A stretch of 64,000 bases of DNA from Skeletonema tropicum (Eukaryota; Bacillariophyta; Thalassiosirophyceae; Thalassiosirales; Thalassiosiraceae), in contig CM074128.1 in the NCBI GenBank assembly GCA_037178625.1, positions 3,968,001 through 4,032,000 of the forward strand. The letters are read 5' to 3'. Of this stretch, positions 1 through 10,124 are shown one piece after another. A program made the position numbers and the translations under genes. Numbering within the stretch: position 1 is the first letter of the stretch; each line of letters opens with the position of its first letter. A model generated the notes under the pieces. That model ran no database searches and was not told the origin of the DNA. It saw only the letters and a program-made list of their open reading frames with translations.

Positions 1-1122
1 ATTGGCCAAACATACATCATAGAGTGGTGATTTGGTGCTGATGGATGCCAATTTTTTTTTGGAAAAAATGCGCTACACCACAACCTGGCATCACCTGCAG
101 CCGCCCTGTCATTAATTTGGACCATTCCACCAACAATATTCCTATAATTAATATCATATGATGCTGTCTTTGTTTTTATTCCATTTAAAGCGGTTGATTT
201 GTCGAATAATTATTGAATATTGCCATTATATTTGTGTCGATAAATCGTCATCATCGCATCCCCGTCGCTTCAATTCATGTGAGATGCTAACCAAAACGAA
301 CTCTCTTGGGTAGATGGGCCGCTTTCCATGTCCCCATCTGTAGATAGGTTGGCCGCTTTGGGTAGGGATCGTTGTTTTCGAGTAGAATACCGTCGTATGT
401 CGACTGCAAATAACTTTGCATGGTGGTTGGGACATCATCCGGTTGCCGGTGAAGTTTGTGCATGATTGTTGTAGGATCCAGGCCATCTCGATGCTCTTCT
501 TCGACCACCTGGTTAGCCACTCATATTGTGACTGTTGTGGTATGCTTTCTGATGGGTAAAAGCATCTACTAAATGCAGATACGACGGCTCGTATGCTGGG
601 CCTCTTTCGCCATGGTGATGGTGTGATGAAATGTGAGTTCTACGGGTGGCAACATTTTTGATATCAATTCCTACGTACCCCCAAGTTGAAGTTGCAAAAC
701 TTCCGAAAAAAACTCGTCGGCTGTTCGCCAAATTTGTCAGTAGGCTTGTGTTTGAACGTTAATAGGTTGGGCCCTCTCCAGGGAACACGTGATATAATAG
801 GTGTACGCATTGTCAAGACATTGAAGAGGGTGCCACCTGAATTTGATAACGTTTGAGTGATTATAAGGGGGTCGTAGGAGATCGTAAACTGACCACTAAT
901 TAGTGGTTTTTCCGCTAATTAGTGGCCCCAGGAGGGAACCCAATAATCTATCTATCTATCTATCTATGCACGATTGGATCACACTACAGGTCTCGGCTAA
1001 CTCTGCTCAGCGTTTGGGATGATGGGAAGGGGCGAAACAAGTGATTTTGTGTAGGTGGTATCTATGATTATGTATTTTAGTGTATGTAGGGTGCTGAGAC
1101 TTCGAGTTAACCTCTAAGGTCT
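1..1122. other. Gene-poor left edge
   Basis: No gene can be supported here. The minus strand between about 731 and 287 has modest coding potential: a 72-codon open frame (731-513) continues into a second one (520-287) after a one-base shift, but I recognise no family. Small perfect or near-perfect palindromes built on CTAATTAG lie at 893-906 and 912-925. The stretch may be a decayed element or gene. Confidence 0.4.
947..966. repeat. (TCTA)5 microsatellite
   Basis: Five perfect tandem copies of the tetranucleotide TCTA. Confidence 0.9.
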
Positions 1123-1627
1123 CGACCGTCAAAACGGGTCCTCGAGACGACAAAAAAATAATACGGCGGCCGCTACGGTAATCACGCCGCTGCCGAAATA
1201 GACCAACTTAATCATCGACCTACCGGCCGATCGATGGCTGAACGTTACTATGGATTACTATGATCATGTTATCGTGCTTGGATGCAGAAGAAACGGCCAT
1301 TAGGGTGTTCAATAACCCCTGTTCGGCGACCGGCGAGCGCCGAACATCGCCATTATAAATCGTCGCCATTCTGCCTCTCCTCGGTGGATTTGGCAGCGGC
1401 GAGGGCTTCAACACTTACATAATAATCCATAGTAACGATCAGCCACCGATCGGTGGATAGGTCGATGTTTAACTTGCTCTATTTCGGCAGCGGCAATGTT
1501 CATCATGGTTGTCGGTTATTTGCCGTGGAGCGGCGGGTGATCTCCTGTCATCGCGTGGAAAGCTAGTGAGGATTTCGACACGCGGGCATTATTTTTGGTC
1601 AAGTCAGAGGACCCGTTTTGACGGTCG
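1123..1627. mobile_element. Foldback/MITE-like element 1
   Basis: The ends are a perfect 21-bp inverted repeat (1123-1143 against 1607-1627, core CCGTCAAAACGGGTCC). Inside lies a second, longer, imperfect inverted pair of about 72 bp (1187-1258 against 1423-1494) sharing blocks such as GCTGCCGAAATAGA and ACTATGGATTA. No transposase is encoded. The structure fits a non-autonomous foldback or MITE element. I could not define a target-site duplication with certainty. Confidence 0.65.
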
Positions 1628-1640
1628 AGAAGCTAGAGCT

Positions 1641-2308
1641 TTAAGGTGGAACAGAACTAACTTCAAGTACTATTCCTAACGTAGATGCTCCGCTCGCTGC
1701 GCTCGCTTCGCATGGACTAAGCTACTCATCTAGATGCGGTTGTAGCAACAAAGTAGTGTAGTGGATTTGCACAAGAGGTAGCTCTCTCGTGATACCAGGC
1801 CAGACTATCCCGCAAATATCCGACATCATGGGACGATGTTTGGTGTTCGCACGATGTCACGCCCAGTCCCTACTTCCCATCAACTTAATGGACTGCTACT
1901 GCTTGCTGCAGGTAAGGAAGATTGTATTTTGTTTGCATGATATTATTGTTAGTTTAGTGGAAAAACAACCAACCGGCAATTGGTAGACCCAGCGTTCGAC
2001 CCCTGGGCAATAGTCCCTCGGTAAACATTATATTTATTTCTTTCTTATTAGGACCGACACTGTACGCATCTGACTTAGACTGAATATAGTTCTCTGTGAG
2101 AGCAACGCTCCACTTAGAACATCGTATCGCTCCGCTCGGCTCATCTTCCCCATGGAGATGCTCCGCTCGCTGCGCTCGCTTCGCTTGATTTGGCCGAATT
2201 TGTTTTCGCATACGGGTATATGAATTCCTACTGTAGGTCTACGGGACCATCTTCACTAGATAAACAGCTACTTTTACTAGGCAAAAAGTTAGTTCTGTTC
2301 CACCTTAA
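1641..2308. mobile_element. Terminal-inverted-repeat element 2
   Basis: A 22-bp perfect terminal inverted repeat (1641-1662 against 2287-2308, core AAGGTGGAACAGAACTAACT) bounds about 670 bp. A 28-bp direct repeat rich in GCTCGCTGCGCTCGC occurs twice inside (1684-1711 and 2157-2184). There is no transposase frame, so this looks non-autonomous. It carries the tRNA-like sequence at 1943-2014 and starts 14 bp after foldback element 1 ends, so the two are stacked. Confidence 0.6.
1943..2014 (+). tRNA. tRNA-like sequence (pseudo-tRNA or SINE head)
   Basis: The 72 nt fold into a tRNA cloverleaf: acceptor stem 7/7 (with G-U at both ends), D stem 4/4 (GTTT/AAAC), anticodon stem 5/5 (ACCAA/TTGGT) and T stem 5 pairs with one bulged C. 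Box A (TAGTTTAGTGG, 1950-1960) and box B (GTTCGACCCC) are spaced as in real tRNA genes. T8, A14, GG18-19, TTC54-56, A58 and C61 are conserved. The anticodon loop reads CCGGCAA (anticodon GGC) but position 33 is C instead of T. That defect and the bulge argue for a pseudogene or SINE-type RNA polymerase III promoter rather than a working tRNA. Confidence 0.4.
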
Positions 2309-2892
2309 CAGAAAACATTCCCCTATACATACCCTAAAGCAAGGGTAAATAAATCCCTAAAGTACCATAATCGTACAAACTGTACCACAAAACACCATCA
2401 AATGCACTCATTTGACATCCCTTGTTCACTACAATCACTTCTATTATTCCAACCAACCGTCGAATGTTTCTGTTGAAGCGAGACCTGTAGTGTGGATTGG
2501 ATGTCAGTCTCTGAAACCCGAACTTCAGGAATTAGGTTTATGACCGGACACAAGAGGTCACAGTGCGAAGCGTTTGTTCTACCACTGTCGGTGAATGACT
2601 GTAATAAACACGGAGTTCGTTGAAAGTGTTGGTTCAAAGAAGTTATGAGATGTTATCACTACAAGTTGGCTTCTCATGATCGCCAACAGCTAATCTTTCT
2701 TATTATCGAGAATCTTATCTGGTTCGCAGATCGCCAAACCATCTACTCAGAGAATCTTAGGAATCTCTTAGGCAATGACCGTACCTGTCGTACTGGGCAT
2801 AGCAGCGTTGGCCGCGTGGTCGCGGCGACGTACCAGCTAGCGTTGTGCGTGCGTTGGCGTTGGGCGCAAGGATCTGCAAGGATGCTGTATCC
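2309..2892. other. Intergenic, nothing recognised
   Basis: Short open frames exist on both strands but none resembles a known family or has a convincing start. No repeats longer than about 20 bp were seen within it. Confidence 0.5.
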
Positions 2893-2900
2893 GCAGCCAT

Positions 2901-3043
2901 AATCATATAGCGCCGTTTCTCAATAATCATATAGCGCCAGGTACATGTATGTCGTTGTGTGAGAAAGGGCCACCTCACGTATGTAGGAATTACATACATG
3001 TACCTGGCGCTATATGATTATTGAGAAACGGCGCTATATGATT
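2901..3043. repeat. Perfect 52-bp inverted repeat (large hairpin)
   Basis: Positions 2901-2952 are the exact reverse complement of 2992-3043, separated by a 39-nt spacer. Each arm itself contains two copies of the 14-mer AATCATATAGCGCC. An 11-bp direct repeat, ATGCTGTATCC, flanks the hairpin (2882-2892 and 3056-3066), as a target-site duplication might. It lies about 95 bp upstream of the next start codon. It is probably a young foldback element. Confidence 0.8.
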
Positions 3044-3136
3044 ACATATGGCTGCATGCTGTATCCACACCGTGTATCTTATGTAGTAAGGTTCAATCCT
3101 TCTCATCCGAATAAGAAGTATCCTGCCACCACAATC

Positions 3137-5161
3137 ATGTCAAAGACTGCAGCTCCTCAAGATGAAGATGACGACGCATCGGTCGACTCATCTGTGGCCA
3201 GCCTCGAGAAGGATCTTCAAGCTCTCAGCGAGATGGACATCGATGCCGACTTCAACACGTGGTCATCCTTCAGGGGATCATTCTCGGTGCAGAAGCGTGC
3301 ATCTCTTGCACAGATTGGAAAAAGCAGGCGGTCCATGAGGATTAATGAAAATTTTGATGATTCAATAGATCCCATCAAGGAAGTTGAAGTAGACGAAGAT
3401 CCTCTTCATAAACTATCACCTGCGGAGGAAAAAGATATCAATCAGTGGAATGCACGTTTGAAACGTGAGCAAGTGTTCAATCGGTACTACTGGCCTGAGC
3501 AGTGGGAATTGAGAGAGATGACTACCATCCAGAAATTTCTCAAGTTGGAAAACCCGAACACATCTCATTCAATCGGTGAGCAGATTTTTTGTTGTCTGAA
3601 CTTGTGTGTGTGTATGTGTTTATCTTCTCCGAAAGATATGTGTTGCTAATACCTAACACGTGGTGTACCATCCCATGTAGCTCGCAGACGAGGTAACGAA
3701 GGGTGAGCAGGAAGAAGCAACGAATCGGGCAGTCTCTTCAATCTTTTTCCCAGACGATTATGACAAGAAGTCTGTGCTAATGAAGCGAGGTCCAACTTTG
3801 CTTGATGGAATAGACGAGCGAGAAGTTTTCCTGTTTTCAAATGGATTTTTGCTCTCGCGTATTGAGTTTGACTCTCTGATGAATCTGTTACTTGACTTGG
3901 AGAGCGGAAATCCAGAACAATTTGCCTCTAAACAATTGAAGAAACGCTTTGATGAGATTGATTCAGATCAAAGCGGTGGGATCGATAGGTGTGAGCTGCG
4001 AGAGATTTTTCTAGGAATAGGAGTTCCCATTGGAGAGAGTGCTTTGACTGAGGTAATGCACAAAATTGATACTGACGAAGACGGAACAATTACCTTTGAT
4101 GAATTTGAATCTGCAATGAAAGAGTTAGCTCCAACTCCGAAAGAGAAAAAGTCGTTCTTTGGTTCCCTGGGGAAGCGTGTTGCGAGTGCATTTGGTTCTT
4201 CGTCGTATGTGAAGCGAACGTTGGACTGTGCGTATTTAGTTGACTGATGTGAAGAAGATTGAATGCCTGAGTATGTGCCACAGTGCAAAGACGCGAATGT
4301 TTGCTCAATCTTCCTTTGGCGGCCTTTCGTTTGCAATTCATGTCAGGGGGCAAGAACAGCCGATGGTGTTGATATGCTCCAAGCCTGAGCAAAAGGATGC
4401 TTGGATAAATGCTTTCAAGGTTTGCATTATCAACTCGATAAAGAACGCAACTGATACATCAGCGAAGCAGATTCGTGGCAAGTTCGGTTGGCAGCACCAA
4501 ATTGTTCGGGCAACCATCTTTTCGTTGGTTGTTACGAACAATCTTGATGGCCTACACGAACAAGTAACGTCCAATTCGCACAAGTTTTTGAATGAACGAG
4601 ATGAATATCACGGCTTTACTGCGTTGCATTACGCAGCTGCATTGGGTAGATTGGATTGTGCGATATTGCTGCTTCAGGCAAAGGTGGAAGTGAACGTAAA
4701 ATGTGACGAGCAAAAGACGCCCTCTAGACTATGGTGAGTACATGCTATTGCTTTGAGCCCATTGTATGTATTCATCTATCTCACTACCATTCATTTTGTA
4801 ATACATTACCTGAACTACAGCAATCATGTATGAGGAAAAAGGACATGGTAGAGCTACTAGACCGATACGGTGCGGAAGCGAGCAGATCAGGAGTTCTCTT
4901 TGAGGGTGCTGTCGAAGAGCAAAGAGGTGAAGGGAGACCCCAAAACTGCAAATAGGAAGACTATGGCCAAGGCAGAGGGAGCAAAGGGTGTCCGAGGCAA
5001 CGAGAGCGCTCAATGAGAGAGGTGACAGGGTTGAGAAATTGGACAAGACGACAGCCGATCTACAAAATGATGCTCAGAATAATGCTGAGATGGCAAAGAA
5101 GCTGAAGCAGAAGAAGAAGTCTGCGACTTCGGCCAGTAAGGGAGTTTTGATTGGTTCTTGA
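3137..5161 (+). CDS. EF-hand / split PH / ankyrin / R-SNARE protein, frame-disrupted
   Basis: Exons 3137-3575, 3688-4733 and 4821-5161, with GT-AG introns of 112 and 87 nt. Two EF-hand loops (DSDQSGGIDRCE, DTDEDGTITFDE, about residues 232-280) sit between what look like the two halves of a PH domain: REVFLFSNGFLL before them, and the stretch ending QKDAWINAF after them. An ankyrin unit (GFTALHYAAALGRLD) follows. The C-terminus is an R-SNARE-like heptad segment with the central Arg in ALNERGDRVEKL, like the tail of tomosyn/VAMP proteins. No transmembrane anchor follows. The frame is broken at five places (4239-4247, 4720-4722, 4836-4840, 4904-4906, 4996-4997), each needing one base skipped; with those skips all exon phases close and about 606 residues result. 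Likely a calcium- and membrane-linked vesicle-fusion factor, or a recent pseudogene. Confidence 0.65.
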
Positions 5162-5229
5162 AGGGTTAAACTTGTTCGATGATATAGCTACAGTAAATAG
5201 CTCATTATACATGTTTGCTTGCAGTGATT

Positions 5230-6009
5230 TCACATCAATTTTAGATGAGACGTTATTCCTTCGAACTCTCTCACTGGCGCTGGTCCCAATCCTAACACAG
5301 TGCGTGAGCCAGCTGCTATTTGTGTCCTACCAGCGTCCTCAACTAGGTACAGTGGCAAACCTTTACTCAAAGCCTTTGCGTATATTACTTCCATTTCTTC
5401 CTCTGTGGGACACTTAACTGCAATCTTTGCACAACCTGTTCTTTCCCATGCTGACAGGGCCGAAGGGCATTGTCTTTTTGAACGTTTATAGCATCCTACA
5501 GCCGCATGTCCGACTTGAGCTGCAATTTTACCTGCAAAATGAAATCGCAATTGCTGTTAATTTTGTATACAAGGAATCGAAATGTACCATACTTTCTATG
5601 CTCGAGTCTTCATTGTACAAGAAGGGTTCAAGTTGTTGGAGCAGGCTTTGTCACTGATTTTTGTTGTCCATTTAAGCACGACAAGTAACTGCGATGTACT
5701 TGCAATGTATTAGATAGGACATGATGTGTTTATGAAACAAACTCAGAGCGTACCTTTTCCCATACCAAGCTCTTGGTTTACACACAGCACCATCTTGTAA
5801 GGTGCGTCCTTCAATCCCCATGAGCTACTTGTGTTGTTTCCACTGGTTTCTTGAACATAATCGCTTTCATCATCCCAGTCATCGTCATCTCCCAAGGAAA
5901 TTCCACCGCTATCAGGCTTGGAAGATCTAGTAAGATAAAAATATGTTATAGGAACGAGAGCACCTGCGACGAAGCAAGCGAGAGGTGATGTGAGTTGCCC
6001 TTCCGTCAT
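5230..6009 (-). CDS. PTRH2: Peptidyl-tRNA hydrolase 2, membrane-anchored
   Basis: Exons 5754-6009 and 5230-5531 (minus strand, 222-nt intron, split inside the Gly codon of GMGKGK) give 185 residues. The C-terminal ~115 residues are a complete PTH2 domain: MVLCVNQELGMGKG, IAAQVGHAAVG, then DAGRTQIAAGSRTVLGLGPAP, ending in the usual THLKL-like tail (SHLKLM). The family releases peptidyl-tRNA that has dropped off ribosomes. The N-terminus (about residues 8-29) is a hydrophobic segment followed by an acidic linker, matching the anchored Bit1/PTRH2 layout of mitochondrial outer membrane forms. The start at 6009 is chosen because it directly precedes this anchor; in-frame ATGs further upstream (to 6219) would add about 70 residues with no family support. 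The frame is intact. It is convergent with the SNARE-like gene. Confidence 0.9.
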
Positions 6010-6270
6010 GGTGATGGCTAGAGAGATGGGCGTCTGTATTGGTTTTTGCAACACAAGATTATGAAAATATTGACTCATCCAATAGCGAGCCAAGTGTGCG
6101 GTTTTGCTTCCGGCGAATATACGGAAGGAAAAGAGGGAACGGTCGCATGTCAGGCACAAGATTTGGCTCTCTCCAATCTTCTCCATTGCACTGCCTTTTT
6201 CGCTAGATAAATATTTCAATGGAGCTTGGTACTTTCAGCTTTGAGATGATCTTTCTTAAGTAGTTGACCA

Positions 6271-7807
6271 TTATATTGTCAGAATGTTCACGCTCATATC
6301 AGAGTCTAGTCTCACTATCTGCCCTTCACAAACCTTTTTGATGTCTCCACATCTATAGTTTCCATTTCTACTTGTTCGTGCTACATCTACTCCTTGCCTC
6401 CGTTCAAAATGTTCAGGTCCTGGACAGTATTCGTTACCAGTGCCTCTAATCCAACGCCCTAAAGTAGAATCAAGAGCTAGAAAGGATCCACCACACATTA
6501 TTTGAATCTCGTCATTTGGTGTGTGACCCACTGCAATGCGATCTATTCCCATCCATTTTACTGAGCATGTCGTTTAGAGTGGCACACACTTCATCCGCGT
6601 CCGATTCGTCATCATCAAACTCGCCGTGAGTTTCCCATTTGGCGTATCCTGGATGGTTACCTCTGTAAGTTAGCAGCTCGTAAACTACATGTCCAAGATC
6701 GTCCTCGCGATTGAGAAAGTCTACAAGCTTTCCTTCGTGTGAATGCTCCCACCAAACTTTGTTTAACATATCAGCACCCTCTTTCCCTTTTGCAAAGTGA
6801 TGTGTGCCAATATCATGACTCACTCCACCGTGAACAAACAAAGTTTTGATATTTTCAGCAAGATGAACGATCGGTCGTTTCTCTACAAAGTCACCGAGTT
6901 CAGTTCCCGATCGGAATGCATTCAAATACGCATCTTGATATTCTTTCAGTCTCTCCCGGGCTAAATCTCGATGTTTTGGATCTACAATATCGGTAATAGC
7001 ATATTGAATTCCATAGTGTTGATGATGATTGGTCGTAGTTGGAAGTTCAGGGTACCATCCGAACAGCTGAATGAGCTCGGTATGCATAAACTTCCATCAA
7101 GGCTTCGTATAATTGATCTAAAACAACATCATCCTCTTCATCAAGACTTCTCACACCATCCAGATAGTTGTGAAGTTCACCGGGATGTACCACGGCATGC
7201 GTATAACTACTGTACCGCTGATAAGGCATCATTCTAGCGTCCCGGTCACGGAGTAGTTCCAACTCATGATTTCCCAATATAGCAGTCACTTTGGTTGGAA
7301 AGGCGGAAGTTAAATTTTTGACAAACTCAACTGTGTGTCTAGAAGTGGGGCCCTTGTCGACGTAGTCACCCATAAAGACTGGACGAAAAAGATGTAGGTA
7401 AGCTTAACTTCTCATATGTCTAAACAATGTGCCGAGTACAACAGTTTAGACTCATGACACTCACCTAATTTGGCTTGATCGTCATTCCATTTCCATTCGG
7501 TGGGGCTGTTGAGCTTTTCGTACACATCCGTGGCACTGTCATCGCTATTATTACTTGCATCTAGGAGATTTTCAATGAGTCCAGTTCGATGTACCCACGA
7601 TATGGCACAAAGAACGTCCCCGTGGATATCACCTATGACGTAGACGGATGATTTATTATCATCAGATGATGCGTCAAGACAAGAATCATCTCCTGATGCT
7701 GCTGCATCATCTGACACACTTTTGGGCGGAACTGATTCCGCTGCCGTCAAGGAGGAATGGAGAAATGACGCCAGTGCAAAAAAGAGGATTGCCAGCCGCT
7801 TTGTCAT
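6271..7807 (-). CDS. Secreted/ER calcineurin-like Ser/Thr phosphatase (SLP-like), two frame breaks
   Basis: Exons 7465-7807 and 6271-7378 (minus), 86-nt intron. Metallophosphoesterase motifs appear in order: GDIHGD (residues 59-64), GDYVDKGP just after the intron, GNHE, VHGGVS and GHTPND, giving the two-metal active site of PPP-type phosphatases; the order and spacing resemble the bacterial-type Shewanella-like (SLP) group. A signal peptide (MTKRLAILFFALASFLHSS) starts at 7807, so the protein enters the secretory route. Two one-base disruptions, in AAA at 7088-7090 and CCC at 6548-6550 (plus-strand view), separate three in-frame blocks whose ends match family continuity. Skipping one base at each gives about 482 residues with correct phases. 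It is divergent from NBP35, whose ATG is 243 bp away. Confidence 0.8.
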
Positions 7808-8050
7808 GGTGATAATGTTGTCGTCGCCAACTTGATAGAAGATAATATGTTGTATATCCGTTGCAACTGGTTGATGCAAGCTCTGTTTGGTTTGGTTAGC
7901 TGAATGATCCGCTCCAATAAATCTCTTCTCAGATTTGTTTGGCATGCGTTTTTCTTTTGCGCCTCATTTCTTTATGACAATAATGTGAATCTTCCAAAAC
8001 TAAAATCGAACTCCACTCCTCCAGACTCAGAACCCATCAAAATACCAACC

Positions 8051-9157
8051 ATGTCATCCGCTGCACCATCCAATGCCAACGAAGGGTGCGTCGGCCCAAC
8101 CTCCCAAGAAGCCGGCAAAGCAGCCGCCTGCGCCGGCTGTCCGAACCAAGGCGCCTGTTCCTCTGGCGCTTTCTCCTCACCCGCTGCACTAGCGGCCAAA
8201 GAAAAAGAAAAGGCCAATCTTCACAATGCATTATCAGAAGTATCTCATGTTGTGTTGGTATTAAGTGGGAAGGGAGGCGTTGGTAAGAGCACGGTGTCGA
8301 CTCAGGTGGCACAATCTCTTAGTTCTAGAGGCTATTCGGTGGGTTTATTAGATGTAGACATCTGTGGACCGAGTATACCACGCATGGCGGGAGTGCTCGG
8401 TCGGGAGGTACATCAATCCCAATCTGGCTGGACGCCTGTGTATGCCAATCCCAATCTGGCAGTCATGTCAATATCATTCCTGCTCGAGGAAGGAGATGCT
8501 GCAGTAGTGTGGCGAGGACCACGAAAGAATGGCTTGATTAAACAATTCTTAACAGAGACCGATTGGGGAGTGGGTGGATTGGATTACCTTATTATTGATA
8601 CACCTCCTGGAACAAGTGATGAACATATTTCAATAGTGCAATATCTCAATGATGCTCGATCATCTGGACAGGGTGCCAGTGGAGCCATTGTGGTAACTAC
8701 ACCAGAAGAAGTGTCACTTGCAGACGTACGAAAGGAACTCAACTTTTGCAAAAAGACATCGGTTCCTGTGTTGGGTGTGATTGAGAACATGTCGGGATTA
8801 CAGACAAGGGTTTCAGATATGAGATTTATGAATGATGAGTCAAATGATTGCACAGATGATGTTCTATCATTGTTGAAAGAGAAGTGTCCAGAGGTACTAT
8901 CCATGATGGCCATAACAGATGTATTTCCACCTGCAGGGACAGGTCCTCAAGGAATGGCTAGCAAATTTGGAGTCCCATATCTTGGAAAGCTGCCTTTAGA
9001 TCCCAACTTGTTGAAGTCCTGCGAAGATGGTGTATCATTTGTTGATCGGTACCCATCTAGTCCGGGTACAACTCCATTGAATAACATTGTGGATAAACTG
9101 ATTTTGGCATTGCCGGTGGAAGACGATGAGGAAGATGCTGATGCGATGGAGACATAG
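8051..9157 (+). CDS. NBP35: Cytosolic Fe-S cluster scaffold P-loop NTPase NBP35
   Basis: A single intact exon of 368 residues. The N-terminus has the four-Cys ferredoxin-like motif of Nbp35 (GCVGPTSQ...CAGCPNQGAC), followed by the deviant Walker A VLSGKGGVGKST, the switch DVDICGPSIPRM, and DTPPGTSDEH. The protein would assemble 4Fe-4S clusters for cytosolic and nuclear apoproteins. After ENMSG, where animal and yeast proteins have a CPxC cluster ligand, this sequence reads LQTRVSDMRFM with no Cys pair, as in the plant-type NBP35 that I recall. The start at 8051 (CCAACCATGTC) is preferred to in-frame non-conserved upstream codons (from 7904), which would overlap the divergent promoter. The C-terminal acidic tail is short. 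Confidence 0.92.
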   Translation: MSSAAPSNANEGCVGPTSQEAGKAAACAGCPNQGACSSGAFSSPAALAAKEKEKANLHNALSEVSHVVLVLSGKGGVGKSTVSTQVAQSLSSRGYSVGLLDVDICGPSIPRMAGVLGREVHQSQSGWTPVYANPNLAVMSISFLLEEGDAAVVWRGPRKNGLIKQFLTETDWGVGGLDYLIIDTPPGTSDEHISIVQYLNDARSSGQGASGAIVVTTPEEVSLADVRKELNFCKKTSVPVLGVIENMSGLQTRVSDMRFMNDESNDCTDDVLSLLKEKCPEVLSMMAITDVFPPAGTGPQGMASKFGVPYLGKLPLDPNLLKSCEDGVSFVDRYPSSPGTTPLNNIVDKLILALPVEDDEEDADAMET

Positions 9158-9234
9158 TCATTTCATAAGTATGAATAAAGCCATTAATGTTAATAAATGA
9201 TGATTCCATTGTTCGCTGCCAGTCGTTGTTGTTA

Positions 9235-9767
9235 TTACCTCATGATACTCTTTGGATATTTGTCAAACATTAATTTCTTCTTCACTATCCCAGCGACTTC
9301 GTATTCTACTCCGCTGCGTTTCATTATTTTTGAATTGGCGTCACTGCCATCATCATCATCGGCAGTAGCAGCAGTTAGCTCATTTGCTTTCCTCTTACGT
9401 AGTACTGCGAATGGATTCTTTAATGTGATTGATGTTCCCTTGAGTTCGTGATTTCCAATGATTAGCGTAGGTGCACCCTAGATAGTTTCATGCGAATATG
9501 ATGTGAAATTTGAGTATAACAAATGTAGTTCTTTCATAACAAATGTAGCGCACAAATCTTTACTTACTGCATCGTCAAATTGGACCGATCCAAACTCTAC
9601 ACGTCTCTTATCTATGTCGTTCTGCTCGGTGTGGGTTGCTTGTGGCTTGATGTTGTGGCTTCACCAACTCTCCATTTAATTCTAGCATCACCCATTCCTA
9701 TCTTCTCCATGGAAGAAGAATTATCATCTTCTCCTCGTCGTTTGGGAACTTTGATAGGAATGATCAT
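9235..9767 (-). CDS. CTF8: CTF8, subunit of the Ctf18-RFC alternative clamp loader
   Basis: Exons 9568-9767 and 9235-9477 (minus), 90-nt intron in phase 0. The first exon begins MIIPIKVPK, then EWVMLELNGEL and EFGSVQFDDA. The second starts GAPTLIIGNHELKG and has LKNPFAVLRK and YEVAGIVKKKLMF, the typical Ctf8 signature of a small beta-barrel that pairs with Dcc1 to hold Ctf18-RFC in sister-chromatid cohesion and PCNA loading. Exon 1 has two one-base disruptions (CC at 9697-9698 and TT at 9620-9621, plus-strand view); exon 1 is 200 nt, so removing two gives 198, exactly phase 0. The reconstructed length is about 146 residues, normal for the family. It is tail-to-tail with NBP35. Confidence 0.8.
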
Positions 9768-10124
9768 TTCGGATTGATTGTTAGAGCTACTATTTAGTAT
9801 TATCTTGCTGCCACAGCAACATGCAAGCAACATCATCTTGTCATTGTCGATAAAACTGTAACAACATAAGTGTAACATCAAGCCGCATAATATCATGAAA
9901 TACAAATAAGACAGCCATCTGAGACACGTAGCCGAAGCACTCGATCAATCACCACCGCAAAAAAATGGCATTCTGCGGATTCCCTCACAGTCAGTTCCCA
10001 TCAAACAAGTGCGTGTCTTCAGCGCAGCCTCCATCAATCAATGCCTTCTTACTCATCACTCTGTTCCAGGCCAATCGTTGATAATCTCATAGCATAACTC
10101 TTAACAATATCGTAGTAGAACAAA

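Noticed and set aside
226..731. Minus-strand coding region at the left edge
   Set aside because: Two short frames join by a one-base shift but match no family I know; kept only as a note.
1789..2902. Small plus-strand open frames at 1789-1986 and 2645-2902
   Set aside because: Short, without domains, and the first overlaps the tRNA-like unit of a transposable element.
4205..4239. Very short intron to explain the first frame break in the SNARE-like gene
   Set aside because: A 35-nt intron leads straight into a stop, and a 31-nt one is shorter than any other intron here; a single extra base fits better and matches the other sites.
4239..4247. Stop-codon-based +1 frameshifting as in Euplotes
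   Set aside because: A few sites have a stop right after the shift, but others (for example 4836-4840 and 4996-4997) do not, and no shared codon motif is evident.
7904..8050. Upstream extension of NBP35
   Set aside because: Adds ~49 non-conserved residues, overlaps the divergent promoter, and the family N-terminus begins at the 8051 Met.
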